Source: Clusia tigrina (taxonomy: Eukaryota; Arthropoda; Insecta; Diptera; Clusiidae). Taken from it: 64,000 nt of DNA. The translations under genes and the position numbers were made by a program. This document shows positions 36,403-47,550 of the stretch, piece by piece (position 1 is the first letter of the stretch; each line of letters begins with the position of its first letter). The notes below the pieces were generated by a model, which saw only the letters and a list, made by a program, of their open reading frames with translations, was not told where the DNA came from and made no database searches. The stretch lies in assembly GCA_920105625.2 (NCBI GenBank), contig OV050030.1:254355889-254419888 (forward strand), given 5' to 3'.

Positions 36403-38561
36403 GACTAGAGGCTCGAGTACTTTATTGTTACAAATTTCAAGGTTTTATGACGCTCCAGTAAAAAGTTACAAACATTTGTATGTTGCAAACTTTGATAGGT
36501 GTAGGACGTACAGTATAGAAGTTAGGGCCATTTAAAGTTTTATCAGTGTTTAATTTGGGACTCAAGGGTAGCATAGCTTTGAGCGATACCTTAAATTGAC
36601 AAGAGCCTCGAGTACTTTATTGTTACAAAATTTCAAGGTTTTATGACGCTCCAGTAAAAAGGTTCAAGCATTTGTATGTTGCAAACTTTGATAGGTATAG
36701 AACGTACCGTATAGAATTTAGGGCCATTTGAAGTTTTATCAGTGTTTGATTTGGGACTCAAGGGTAGCATAGCTTTGACCTATAGCTTAATTTGACAAGA
36801 GGCTCGAGTACTTTATTGTTACAAATTTCAAGGTTTTATGACGCTCCAGTAAAAAGTTACAAGCATTTGCATGTTGCAAACTTTGATAGGTGTACAACGT
36901 ACAGTATAGAAGTTAGGGCCATTTGAAGTTTTATCAGTTTTTGATTTGGGACTCAAGGGTAGCATAGCTTTGACCGATAGCTTAAATTGACAAGAGGCTC
37001 GAGTACTTTATTGTTACAAATTTCAAGGTTTTATGACGCTCCAGTAAAAAGTTACAAGCATTAGTATGTTGCAAACTTTGACAGGTGTAGAACGTACAGT
37101 ATAGAAGTTAGGGCCATTTAAAGTTTTATCAGTGTTTGACTTGGGACTCAAGGGTAGCATAGCTTTGAGCAATAGCTTAAATTGACAAGAGGCTCGAGTA
37201 CTTTATTGTTACAAAATTTCAAGGTTTTATTACTCTCCAGTAAAAAGTTACAAGCATTTGTATGTTGCAAACTTTGATAGGTGTAGGACGTACCATATAG
37301 AATTTAGGGCCATTTGAAGTTTTATCAGTGTTTGATTTGGGACTCAAGGGTAGCATAGCTTTGAGCGATACCTTAAATTGACAAGAGGCTCGAGTACTTT
37401 ATTGTTACAAAATTTCAAGGTTTTATGACGCTCCAGTAAAAAGTTACAAGAATTTGTATGTTGCAAACTTTGATAGGTGTAGAACGTACCGTATAGAATT
37501 TAGGGCCATTTGAAGTTTTATCAGTGTTTGATTTGGGACTCAAGGGTAGCATAGCTTTGACCGATAGCATAAATTGACTAGAGGCTCGAGTACTTTATTG
37601 TTACAAATTTCAAGGTTTTATGACGCTCCAGTAAAAAGTTACAAACATTTGTATGTTGCAAACTTTGATAGGTGTAGGACGTACAGTATAGAAGTTAGGG
37701 CCATTTAAAGTTTTATCAGTGTTTAATTTGGGACTCAAGGGTAGCATAGCTTTGAGCGATACATTAAATTGAGAAGAGGCTCGAGTACTTTATTGTTACA
37801 AAATTTCAAGGTTTTATGACGCTCCAGTAAAAAGGTTCAAGCATTTGTATGTTGCAAACTTTGATAGGTGTAGAACGTACCGTATAGAATTTAGGGCCAT
37901 TTGAAGTTTTATCAGTGTTTGATTTGGGACTCAAGGGTAGCATAGCTTTGACCGCTAGCTTAAATTGACAAGAGGCTCGAGTACTTTATTGTTACAAATT
38001 TCAAGGTTTTAAGACGCTCCAGTAAAAAGTTACAAGCATTTGTATGTTGCAAACTTTGATAGGTGTAGGACGTACAGTATAGAAGTTAGGGCCATTTAAA
38101 GTTTTATCAGTGTTTGATTTGGGACTCAAGGGTGTCATAGCTCTGAGCGATTCCTTAAATTGACTAGAGGCTCGAGTACTTTATTGTTACAAAATTTCAA
38201 GGTTTTATGACGCTCCAGTAAAAAGTTACAAGAATTTGTATGTTGCAAACTTTGATAGGTGTAGAACGTACCGTATAGAATTTAGGGCCATTTGAAGTTT
38301 TATCAGTGTTTGATTTGGGACTCAAGGGTAGCATAGCTTTGAGCGATACCTTAAATTGACAAGAGGCTCGAGTACTTTATTGTTACAGTGTTACAAAATT
38401 TCAAGGTTTTATGACGCTCCAGTAAAAAGTTACAAGAATTTGTATGTTGCAAACTTTGATAGGTGTAGAACGTACCGTATAGAATTTAGGGCCATTTGAA
38501 GTTTTATCAGTGTTTGATTTGGGACTCAAGGGTAGCATAGCTTTGACCGATAACTTAAATT
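36403..38561 (+). repeat. 11-monomer HOR (2,159 bp), copy 1
   Basis: Eleven monomers: the five of the 977-bp unit followed by six with AAGAATTTG, ACAAACATTTG, GAGAAGAGG/AAAAGGTTCAAG, TTTTAAGACGC, GGTGTCATAGCTCTGAG and the 204-bp insert monomer. The length equals 11 x 196 + 8 - 5, which the observed indels explain. Confidence 0.9.
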
Positions 38562-38563
38562 GA
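38360..38563 (+). repeat. 204-bp monomer (8-bp insertion), copy 2
   Basis: AGTGTTAC insert at 38,387. Last monomer of 11-mer copy 1. Confidence 0.9.
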
Positions 38564-40720
38564 CTAGAGGCTCGAGTACTTTATTGTTACAAATTTCAAG
38601 GTTTTATGACGCTCCAGTAAAAAGTTACAAACATTTGTATGTTGCAAACTTTGATAGGTGTAGGACGTACAGTATAGAAGTTAGGGCCATTTAAAGTTTT
38701 ATCAGTGTTTAATTTGGGACTCAAGGGTAGCATAGCTTTGAGCGATACCTTAAATTGACAAGAGCCTCGAGTACTTTATTGTTACAAAATTTCAAGGTTT
38801 TATGACGCTCCAGTAAAAAGGTTCAAGCATTTGTATGTTGCAAACTTTGATAGGTGTAGAACGTACCGTATAGAATTTAGGGCCATTTGAAGTTTTATCA
38901 GTGTTTGATTTGGGACTCAAGGGTAGCATAGCTTTGACCTATAGCTTAAATTGACAAGAGGCTCGAGTACTTTATTGTTACAAATTTCAAGGTTTTATGA
39001 CGCTCCAGTAAAAAGTTACAAGCATTTGCATGTTGCAAACTTTGATAGGTGTACAACGTACAGTATAGAAGTTAGGGCCATTTGAAGTTTTATCAGTGTT
39101 TGATTTGGGACTCAAGGGTAGCATAGCTTTGACCGATAGCTTAAATTGACAAGAGGCTCGAGTACTTTATTGTTACAAATTTCAAGGTTTTATGACGCTC
39201 CAGTAAAAAGTTACAAGCATTTGTATGTTGCAAACTTTGACAGGTGTAGAACGTACAGTATAGAAGTTAGGGCCATTTAAAGTTTTATCAGTGTTTGACT
39301 TGGGACTCAAGGGTAGCATAGCTTTGAGCAATAACTTAAATTGACAAGAGGCTCGAGTACTTTATTGTTACAAAATTTCAAGGTTTTATTACTCTCCAGT
39401 AAAAAGTTACAAGCATTTGTATGTTGCAAACTTTGATAGGTGTAGGACGTACCATATAGAATTTAGGGCCATTTGAAGTTTTATCAGTCTTTGATTTGGG
39501 ACTCAAGGGTAGCATAGCTTTGAGCGATACCTTAAATTGACAAGAGGCTCGAGTACTTTATTGTTACAAAATTTCAAGGTTTTATGACGCTCCAGTAAAA
39601 AGTTACAAGAATTTGTATGTTGCAAACTTTGATAGGTGTAGAACGTACCGTATAGAATTTAGGGCCATTTGAAGTTTTATCAGTGTTTGATTTGGGACTC
39701 AAGGGTAGCATAGCTTTGACCGATAGCATAAATTGACTAGAGGCTCGAGTACTTTATTGTTACAAATTTCAAGGTTTTATGACGCTCCAGTAAAAAGTTA
39801 CAAACATTTGTATGTTGCAAACTTTGATAGGTGTAGGACGTACAGTATAGAAGTTAGGGCCATTTAAAGTTTTATCAGTGTTTAATTTGGGACTCAAGGG
39901 TAGCATAGCTTTGAGCGATACATTAAATTGAGAAGAGGCTCGAGTACTTTATTGTTACAAAATTGCAAGGTTTTATGACGCTCCAGTAAAAAGGTTCAAG
40001 CATTTGTATGTTGCAAACTTTGATAGGTGTAGAACGTACCGTATAGAATTTAGGGCCATTTGAAGTTTTATCAATGTTTGATTTGGGACTCAAGGGTAGC
40101 ATAGCTTTGACCGCTAGCTTAAATTGACAAGAGGCTCGAGTACTTTATTGTTACAAATTTCAAGGTTTTAAGACGCTCCAGTAAAAAGTTACAAGCATTT
40201 GTATGTTGCAAACTTTGATAGGTGTAGGACGTACAGTATAGAAGTTAGGGCCATTTAAAGTTTTATCAGTGTTTGATTTGGGACTCAAGGGTGTCATAGC
40301 TCTGAGCGATTCCTTAAATTGACTAGAGGCTCGAGTACTTTATTGTTACAAAATTTCAAGGTTTTATGACGCTCCAGTAAAAAGTTACAAGAATTTGTAT
40401 GTTGCAAACTTTGATAGGTGTAGAACGTACCGTATAGAATTTAGGGCCATTTGAAGTTTTATCAGTGTTTGATTTGGGACTCAAGGGTAGCATAGCTTTG
40501 AGCGATACCTTAAATTGACAAGAGGCTCGAGTACTTTATTGTTACAGTGTTACAAAATTTCAAGGTTTTATGACGCTCCAGTAAAAAGTTACAAGAATTT
40601 GTATGTTGCAAACTTTGATAGGTGTAGAACGTACCGTATAGAATTTAGGGCCATTTGAAGTTTTATCAGTGTTTGATTTGGGACTCAAGGGTAGCATAGC
40701 TTTGACCGATAACTGAAATT
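38562..40720 (+). repeat. 11-monomer HOR (2,159 bp), copy 2
   Basis: All markers repeat at a 2,159-bp offset, including the AGTGTTAC insert at 40,546. A few private changes are seen (TCAGTCTTTGATT near 39,485, AAATTGCAAGG near 39,960). The AAATTGCAAGG change is shared with copies 3 and 4 but not copy 1. Confidence 0.9.
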
Positions 40721-40722
40721 GA
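40519..40722 (+). repeat. 204-bp monomer (8-bp insertion), copy 3
   Basis: AGTGTTAC insert at 40,546, exactly 2,159 bp after the previous one. Confidence 0.9.
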
Positions 40723-42879
40723 CTAGAGGCTCGAGTACTTTATTGTTACAAATTTCAAGGTTTTATGACGCTCCAGTAAAAAGTTACAAACATTTGTATG
40801 TTGCAAACTTTGATAGGTGTAGGACGTACAGTATAGAAGTTAGGGCCATTTAAAGTTTTATCAGTGTTTAATTTGGGACTCAAGGGTAGCATAGCTTTGA
40901 GCGATACCTTAAATTGACAAGAGCCTCGAGTACTTTATTGTTACAAAATTTCAAGGTTTTATGACGCTCCAGTAAAAAGGTTCAAGCATTTGTATGTTGC
41001 AAACTTTGATAGGTGTAGAACGTACCGTATAGAATTTAGGGCCATTTGAAGTTTTATCAGTGTTTGATTTGGGACTCAAGGGTAGCATAGCTTTGACCTA
41101 TAGCTTAATTTGACAAGAGGCTCGAGTACTTTATTGTTTCAAATTTCAAGGTTTTATGACGCTCCAGTAAAAAGTTACAAGCATTTGCATGTTGCAAACT
41201 TTGATAGGTGTACAACGTACAGTATAGAAGTTAGGGCCATTTGAAGTTTTATCAGTTTTTGATTTGGGACTCAAGGGTAGCATAGCTTTGACCGATAGCT
41301 TAAATTGACAAGAGGCTCGAGTACTTTATTGTTACAAATTTCAAGGTTTTATGACGCTCCAGTAAAAAGTTACAAGCATTTGTATGTTGCAAACTTTGAC
41401 AGGTGTAGAACGTACAGTATAGAAGTTAGGGCCATTTAAAGTTTTATCAGTGTTTGACTTGGGACTCAAGGGTAGCATAGCTTTGAGCAATAGCTTAAAT
41501 TGACAAGAGGCTCGAGTACTTTATTGTTACAAAATTTCAAGGTTTTATTACTCTCCAGTAAAAAGTTACAAGCATTTGTATGTTGCAAACTTTGATAGGT
41601 GTAGGACGTACCATATAGAATTTAGGGCCATTTGAAGTTTTATCAGTGTTTGATTTGGGACTCAAGGGTAGCATAGCTTTGAGCGATACCTTAAATTGAC
41701 AAGAGGCTCGAGTACTTTATTGTTACAAAATTTCAAGGTTTTATGACGCTCCAGTAAAAAGTTACAAGAATTTGTATGTTGCAAACTTTGATAGGTGTAG
41801 AACGTACCGTATAGAATTTAGGGCCATTTGAAGTTTTATCAGTGTTTGATTTGGGACTCAAGGGTAGCATAGCTTTGACCGATAGCATAAATTGACTAGA
41901 GGCTCGAGTACTTTATTGTTACAAATTTCAAGGTTTTATGACGCTCCAGTAAAAAGTTACAAACATTTGTATGTTGCAAACTTTGATAGGTGTAGGACGT
42001 ACAGTATAGAAGTTAGGGCCATTTAAAGTTTTATCAGTGTTTAATTTGGGACTCAAGGGTAGCATAGCTTTGAGCGATACATTAAATTGAGAAGAGGCTC
42101 GAGTACTTTATTGTTACAAAATTGCAAGGTTTTATGACGCTCCAGTAAAAAGGTTCAAGCATTTGTATGTTGCAAACTTTGATAGGTGTAGAACGTACCG
42201 TATAGAATTTAGGGCCATTTGAAGTTTTATCAATGTTTGATTTGGGACTCAAGGGTAGCATAGCTTTGACCGCTAGCTTAAATTGACAAGAGGCTCGAGT
42301 ACTTTATTGTTACAAATTTCAAGGTTTTAAGACGCTCCAGTAAAAAGTTACAAGCATTTGTATGTTGCAAACTTTGATAGGTGTAGGACGTACAGTATAG
42401 AAGTTAGGGCCATTTAAAGTTTTATCAGTGTTTGATTTGGGACTCAAGGGTGTCATAGCTCTGAGCGATTCCTTAAATTGACTAGAGGCTCGAGTACTTT
42501 ATTGTTACAAAATTTCAAGGTTTTATGACGCTCCAGTAAAAAGTTACAAGAATTTGTATGTTGCAAACTTTGATAGGTGTAGAACGTACCGTATAGAATT
42601 TAGGGCCATTTGAAGTTTTATCAGTGTTTGATTTGGGACTCAAGGGTAGCATAGCTTTGAGCGATACCTTAAATTGACAAGAGGCTCGAGTACTTTATTG
42701 TTACAGTGTTACAAAATTTCAAGGTTTTATGACGCTCCAGTAAAAAGTTACAAGAATTTGTATGTTGCAAACTTTGATAGGTGTAGAACGTACCGTATAG
42801 AATTTAGGGCCATTTGAAGTTTTATCAGTGTTTGATTTGGGACTCAAGGGTAGCATAGCTTTGACCGATAACTTAAATT
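40721..42879 (+). repeat. 11-monomer HOR (2,159 bp), copy 3
   Basis: Same order and length, with the insert at 42,705. The private change AACTGAAATTGAC lies at its left edge (about 40,711). Confidence 0.9.
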
Positions 42880-42881
42880 GA
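42678..42881 (+). repeat. 204-bp monomer (8-bp insertion), copy 4
   Basis: AGTGTTAC insert at 42,705, exactly 2,159 bp after the previous one. Confidence 0.9.
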
Positions 42882-44648
42882 CTAGAGGCTCGAGTACTTT
42901 ATTGTTACAAATTTCAAGGTTTTATGACGCTCCAGTAAAAAGTTACAAACATTTGTATGTTGCAAACTTTGATAGGTGTAGGACGTACAGTATAGAAGTT
43001 AGGGCCATTTAAAGTTTTATCAGTGTTTAATTTGGGACTCAAGGGTAGCATAGCTTTGAGCGATACCTTAAATTGACAAGAGCCTCGAGTACTTTATTGT
43101 TACAAAATTTCAAGGTTTTATGACGCTCCAGTAAAAAGGTTCAAGCATTTGTATGTTGCAAACTTTGATAGGTGTAGAACGTACCGTATAGAATTTAGGG
43201 CCATTTGAAGTTTTATCAGTGTTTGACTTGGGACTCAAGGGTAGCATAGCTTTGAGCAATAGCTTAAATTGACAAGAGGCTCGAGTACTTTATTGTTACA
43301 AAATTTCAAGGTTTTATTACTCTCTAGTAAAAAGTTACAAGCATTTGTATGTTGCAAACTTTGATAGGTGTAGGACGTACCATATAGAATTTAGGGCCAT
43401 TTGAAGTTTTATCAGTGTTTGATTTGGGACTCAAGGGTAGCATAGCTTTGAGCGATACCTTAAATTGACAAGAGGCTCGAGTACTTTATTGTTACAAAAT
43501 TTCAAGGTTTTATGACGCTCCAGTAAAAAGTTACAAGAATTTGTATGTTGCAAACTTTGATAGGTGTAGAACGTACCGTATAGAATTTAGGGCCATTTGA
43601 AGTTTTATCAGTGTTTGATTTGGGACTCAAGGGTAGCATAGCTTTGACCGATAGCATAAATTGACTAGAGGCTCGAGTACTTTATTGTTACAAATTTCAA
43701 GGTTTTATGACGCTCCAGTAAAAAGTTACAAACATTTGTATGTTGCAAACTTTGATAGGTGTAGGACGTACAGTATAGAAGTTAGGGCCATTTAAAGTTT
43801 TATCAGTGTTTAATTTGGGACTCAAGGGTAGCATAGCTTTGAGCGATACATTAAATTGAGAAGAGGCTCGAGTACTTTATTGTTACAAAATTGCAAGGTT
43901 TTATGACGCTCCAGTAAAAAGGTTCAAGCATTTGTATGTTGCAAACTTTGATAGGTGTAGAACGTACCGTATAGAATTTAGGGCCATTTGAAGTTCTATC
44001 AATGTTTGATTTGGGACTCAAGGGTAGCATAGCTTTGACCGCTAGCTTAAATTGACAAGAGGCTCGAGTACTTTATTGTTACAAATTTCAAGGTTTTAAG
44101 ACGCTCCAGTAAAAAGTTACAAGCATTTGTATGTTGCAAACTTTGATAGGTGTAGGACGTACAGTATAGAAGTTAGGGCCATTTAAAGTTTTATCAGTGT
44201 TTGATTTGGGACTCAAGGGTGTCATACCTCTGAGCGATTCCTTAAATTGACTAGAGGCTCGAGTACTTTATTGTTACAAAATTTCAAGGTTTTATGACGC
44301 TCCAGTAAAAAGTTACAAGAATTTGTATGTTGCAAACTTTGATAGGTGTAGAACGTACCGTATAGAATTTAGGGCCATTTGAAGTTTTATCAGTGTTTGA
44401 TTTGGGACTCAAGGGTAGCATAGCTTTGAGCGATACCTTAAATTGACAAGAGGCTCGAGTACTTTATTGTTACAGTGTTACAAAATTTCAAGGTTTTATG
44501 ACGCTCCAGTAAAAAGTTACAAGAATTTGTATGTTGCAAACTTTGATAGGTGTAGAACGTACCGTATAGAATTTAGGGCCATTTGAAGTTTTATCAGTGT
44601 TTGATTTGGGACTCAAGGGTAGCATAGCTTTGACCGATAACTTAAATT
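42880..44648 (+). repeat. HOR copy 4, shortened to 9 monomers (1,769 bp)
   Basis: The two monomers with TTGACCTATAGC/GCATTTGCATG and GACAGGTGTAG are missing. At about 43,200-43,230 the GAGCCTCGAG monomer runs straight into a GACTTGGGACTC, GAGCAATAGC monomer end. The length equals 9 x 196 + 8 - 3. The remaining markers, including the insert at 44,474, are in order. Confidence 0.9.
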
Positions 44649-44650
44649 GA
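44447..44650 (+). repeat. 204-bp monomer (8-bp insertion), copy 5
   Basis: AGTGTTAC insert at 44,474, only 1,769 bp after the previous one because two monomers are missing from this HOR copy. Confidence 0.9.
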
Positions 44651-45625
44651 CTAGAGGCTCGAGTACTTTATTGTTACAAATTTCAAGGTTTTATGACGCT
44701 CCAGTAAAAAGTTACAAACATTTGTATGTTGCAAACTTTGATAGGTGTAGGACGTACAGTATAGAAGTTAGGGCCATTTAAAGTTTTATCAGTGTTTAAT
44801 TTGGGACTCAAGGGTAGCATAGCTTTGAGCGATACCTTAAATTGACAAGAGCCTCGAGTACTTTATTGTTACAAAATTTCAAGGTTTTATGACGCTCCAG
44901 TAAAAAGGTTCAAGCATTTGTATGTTGCAAACTTTGATAGGTGTAGAACGTACCGTATAGAATTTAGGGCCATTTGAAGTTTTATCAGTGTTTGATTTGG
45001 GACTCAAGGGTAGCATAGCTTTGACCTATAGCTTAAATTGACAAGAGGCTCGAGTACTTTATTGTTACAAATTTCAAGGTTTTATGACGCTCCAGTAAAA
45101 AGTTACAAGCATTTGCATGTTGCAAACTTTGATAGGTGTACAACGTACAGTATAGAAGTTAGGGCCATTTGAAGTTTTATCAGTGTTTGATTTGGGACTC
45201 AAGGGTAGCATAGCTTTGACCGATAGCTTAAATTGACAAGAGGCTCGAGTACTTTATTGTTACAAATTTCAAGGTTTTATGACGCTCCAGTAAAAAGTTA
45301 CAAGCATTTGTATGTTGCAAACTTTGACAGGTGTAGAACGTACAGTATAGAAGTTAGGGCCATTTAAAGTTTTATCAGTGTTTGACTTGGGACTCAAGGG
45401 TAGCATAGCTTTGAGCAATAACTTAAATTGACAAGAGGCTCGAGTACTTTATTGTTACAAAATTTCAAGGTTTTATTACTCTCCAGTAAAAAGTTACAAG
45501 CATTTGTATGTTGCAAACTTTGATAGGTGTAGGACGTACCATATAGAATTTAGGGCCATTTGAAGTTTTATCAGTGTTTGATTTGGGACTCAAGGGTAGC
45601 ATAGCTTTGAGCGATAACTTAAATT
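44649..45625 (+). repeat. 5-monomer unit (977 bp), right flank of the 11-mer array
   Basis: Same five marked monomers and same length as 35,426-36,402. Both are followed by a monomer with GAGCGATAACTT just before GACTAG (45,610-45,630 and 36,390-36,410), a combination absent inside the array. This indicates that the 36.4-44.6 kb array grew by duplication inside a once simpler row of 977-bp units. Confidence 0.85.
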
Positions 45626-46050
45626 GACTAGTGGCTCGAGTACTTTATTGTTACAAATTTCAAGGTTTTATGACGCTCCAGTAAAAAGTTACAAACATTT
45701 GTATGTTGCAAACTTTGATAGGTGGAGGACGTACAGTATAGAAGTTAGGGCCATTTAAAGTTTTATCAGTGTTTAATTTGGGACTCAAGGGTAGCATAGC
45801 TTTGAGCGATACCTTAAATTGACAAGAGCCTCGAGTACTTTATTGTTACAAAATTTCAAGGTTTTATGACGCTCCAGTAAAAAGGTTCAAGCATTTGTAT
45901 GTTGCAAACTTTGATAGGTGTAGAACGTACCGTATAGAATTTAGGGCCATTTGAAGTTTTATCAGTGTTTGATTTGGGACTCAAGGGAAGCATAGCTTTG
46001 ACCTATAGCTTAATTTGACAAGAGGCTCGAGTACTTTATTGTTACAAATT
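45626..46050 (+). repeat. Partial 5-monomer unit cut by the super-repeat boundary
   Basis: Starts as another copy of the 977-bp unit (GACTAGTGG, ACAAACATTTG, GAGCCTCGAG, TTGACCTATAGC) but stops inside its third monomer. The expected GCATTTGCATG is replaced by GCATTTGTATG of subfamily 1. Confidence 0.82.
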
Positions 46051-46093
46051 TCAAGGTTTTATGACGCTCCAGTAAAAAGTTACAAGCATTTGT
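46051..46093. other. Boundary interval between the two super-repeat copies
   Basis: Left of this interval the sequence is subfamily 2 (ACAAATTTC at about 46,043). Right of it, it matches subfamily 1 at 23,205 onward (GCATTTGTATG, then CTCAAGGATAGC and GAGGTTCGAG). The interval reads the same in both contexts. The exchange point is thus confined to about 43 bp, near monomer positions 34 to 77, with exact homology on both sides. Confidence 0.85.
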
Positions 46094-46801
46094 ATGTTGC
46101 AAACTTTGATAGGTGTAGGACGTACCGTATAGAAGTTAGGGCCATTTGAAGTTTTATCAGTGTTTGATTTGGGACTCAAGGATAGCATAGCTTTGAGCGA
46201 TAGCTTAAATTGACAAGAGGTTCGAGTACTTTATTGTTACAAAATTTCAAGGTTTTATGACGCTCCTGTAAAAAGTTACAAGCATTTGTATGTTGCAAAC
46301 ATTGATAGGTGTAGGACGTATCGTATAGAAGTTAGAGCCATTTGAAGTTTTATCAGTGTTTGATTTGGGACTCAAATGTAGCATAGCTTTGAGCGATAGC
46401 TTAAATTGACAAGAGGCTCCAGTACTTTATTGTTACAAAATTTCAAGGTTTTATGACGCTCCAGTAAAAAGTTACAAGCATTTGTATGTTGCAAACTTTG
46501 ATAGGTGTAGGACGTACCGTATAGAAGTTAGGGCCATTTGAAGTTTTATCAGTGTTTGATTTGGGACTCAAGGGTAGCATAGCTTTGAGCGATAGCTTAA
46601 ATTGACAAGAGGCTCGAGTACTTAATTGTTACACAATTTCAAGGTTTTATGACGCTCCAGTAAAAAGTTACAAGCATTTGTATGTTGCAAACTTTGATAG
46701 GTGTAGGACGTACCGTATATAAGTTAGGACCATTTGAAGTTTTGTCAGTGTTTGATTTGGGACTCAAGGGTAGCATAGCTTTGAGCGATAGCTTAAATTG
46801 A

Positions 46802-46988
46802 CAAGAGGCTCGAGTACTTAATTGTTACAAAATTTCAAGGTTTCAAGTAAAAAGTTACAAGCAGTTGTATCTTGCAAACTTTGATAGGTGTAGGACGTAC
46901 CGTATAGAAGTTAAGGCCATTTGAAGTTTTATCAGTGTTTGATTTGGGACTTAAGGGTAGCATAGCTTTGAGCGATATCTTAAATTGA
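46802..46988 (+). repeat. 187-bp monomer (GGTTTCAAG form), second copy
   Basis: Counterpart of 23,914-24,100 at the 22,888-bp offset, with the same rare GCAGTTGTATCTTGC downstream. Confidence 0.9.
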
Positions 46989-47159
46989 CAAGAGGCTCGA
47001 GTTCTTAATTGTTACACAATTTCAAGGTTTTATGACGCTCCAGTAAAAAGTTACAAGCATTTGTATGTTGCAAACTTTGATAGGTGTAGGACGTACCCTA
47101 TAAAAGTGAGGGCCATTTGAAGTTTTATCAGTGTTTGCTTTGGGACTCAAGGGTAGCAT

Positions 47160-47550
47160 AGCTTTGAGCGATAGATTAAATTGACAAGAGGCTCGAGTAC
47201 TTTATTGTTACAAAATTTCAAGGTTTTTTGACGCTCCAGTGAAAAGTTACAACATTTGTATGTTGCAAACTTTGATAGGTGTGGGACGTACCGTATAGAA
47301 GTTAGGGCCATTTGAAGTTTTATCAGTGTTTGATTTGGGACTCAAGGGAAGCATAGCTTTGAGCGATAGCTTAAATTGACAAGAGGCTTAAGTACTTTAT
47401 TGTTACAAAATTTCAAGGTTTTATGACGCTCCAGTAAAAAGTTACAAGCCTTTATATGTTGCAAACTTTGATAGGTGTAGGACGTACCGTATAGAAGTTA
47501 GGGCCATTTGAAGTTTTATCAGTGTTTGATTTGGGACTCAAGGGTAGCAC
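47160..47550 (+). repeat. Two-monomer insertion (391 bp) relative to super-repeat copy 1
   Basis: The first copy passes near 24,250 directly from TTTGCTTTGGGACTC to GGGAAGCATAGC. Here about two extra monomers intervene, including one with TTTTTTGACG, CCAGTGAAAAG and ACAACATTTG (195 bp). The placement is approximate because the inserted monomers resemble their neighbours. Confidence 0.75.

Larger units (their letters stand above)
23165..46050 (+). repeat. Super-repeat, first copy (about 22.9 kb)
   Basis: Runs from subfamily 1 monomers to the end of the subfamily 2 block. Shared rare markers place the second copy 22,888 bp downstream at its start: AACATTGATAG at about 23,410 matches about 46,298, and GGTTTCAAGT at 23,951 matches 46,839. 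The left edge is an estimate, because the exchange point lies in sequence identical in both contexts. It spans about 117 monomers. It contains 187-bp, 183-bp and 204-bp variants and the 11-mer HOR block described separately. Confidence 0.85.
31605..46050 (+). repeat. Subfamily 2 part of super-repeat copy 1
   Basis: All monomers carry CTTTATTG. Two forms largely alternate. One is 195 bp with ACAAATTTC, GTACAGTATAG and CCATTTAAAG. The other is 196 bp with ACAAAATTTC, often TATTACGCTCC, GTAGAACGTACC, ATAGAATTTAGGG and TTGACCGATAGC. The effective unit is therefore a dimer of about 391 bp. The block has its own HOR structure, described below. Confidence 0.88.

Noticed and set aside
36403..44648. 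Assembly artefact as the full explanation for the repeated 2,159-bp unit
   Set aside because: Copies carry private substitutions and one has a two-monomer deletion, so they are not simple duplicated contig sequence. Copy number could still be wrong and only spanning reads can settle it.
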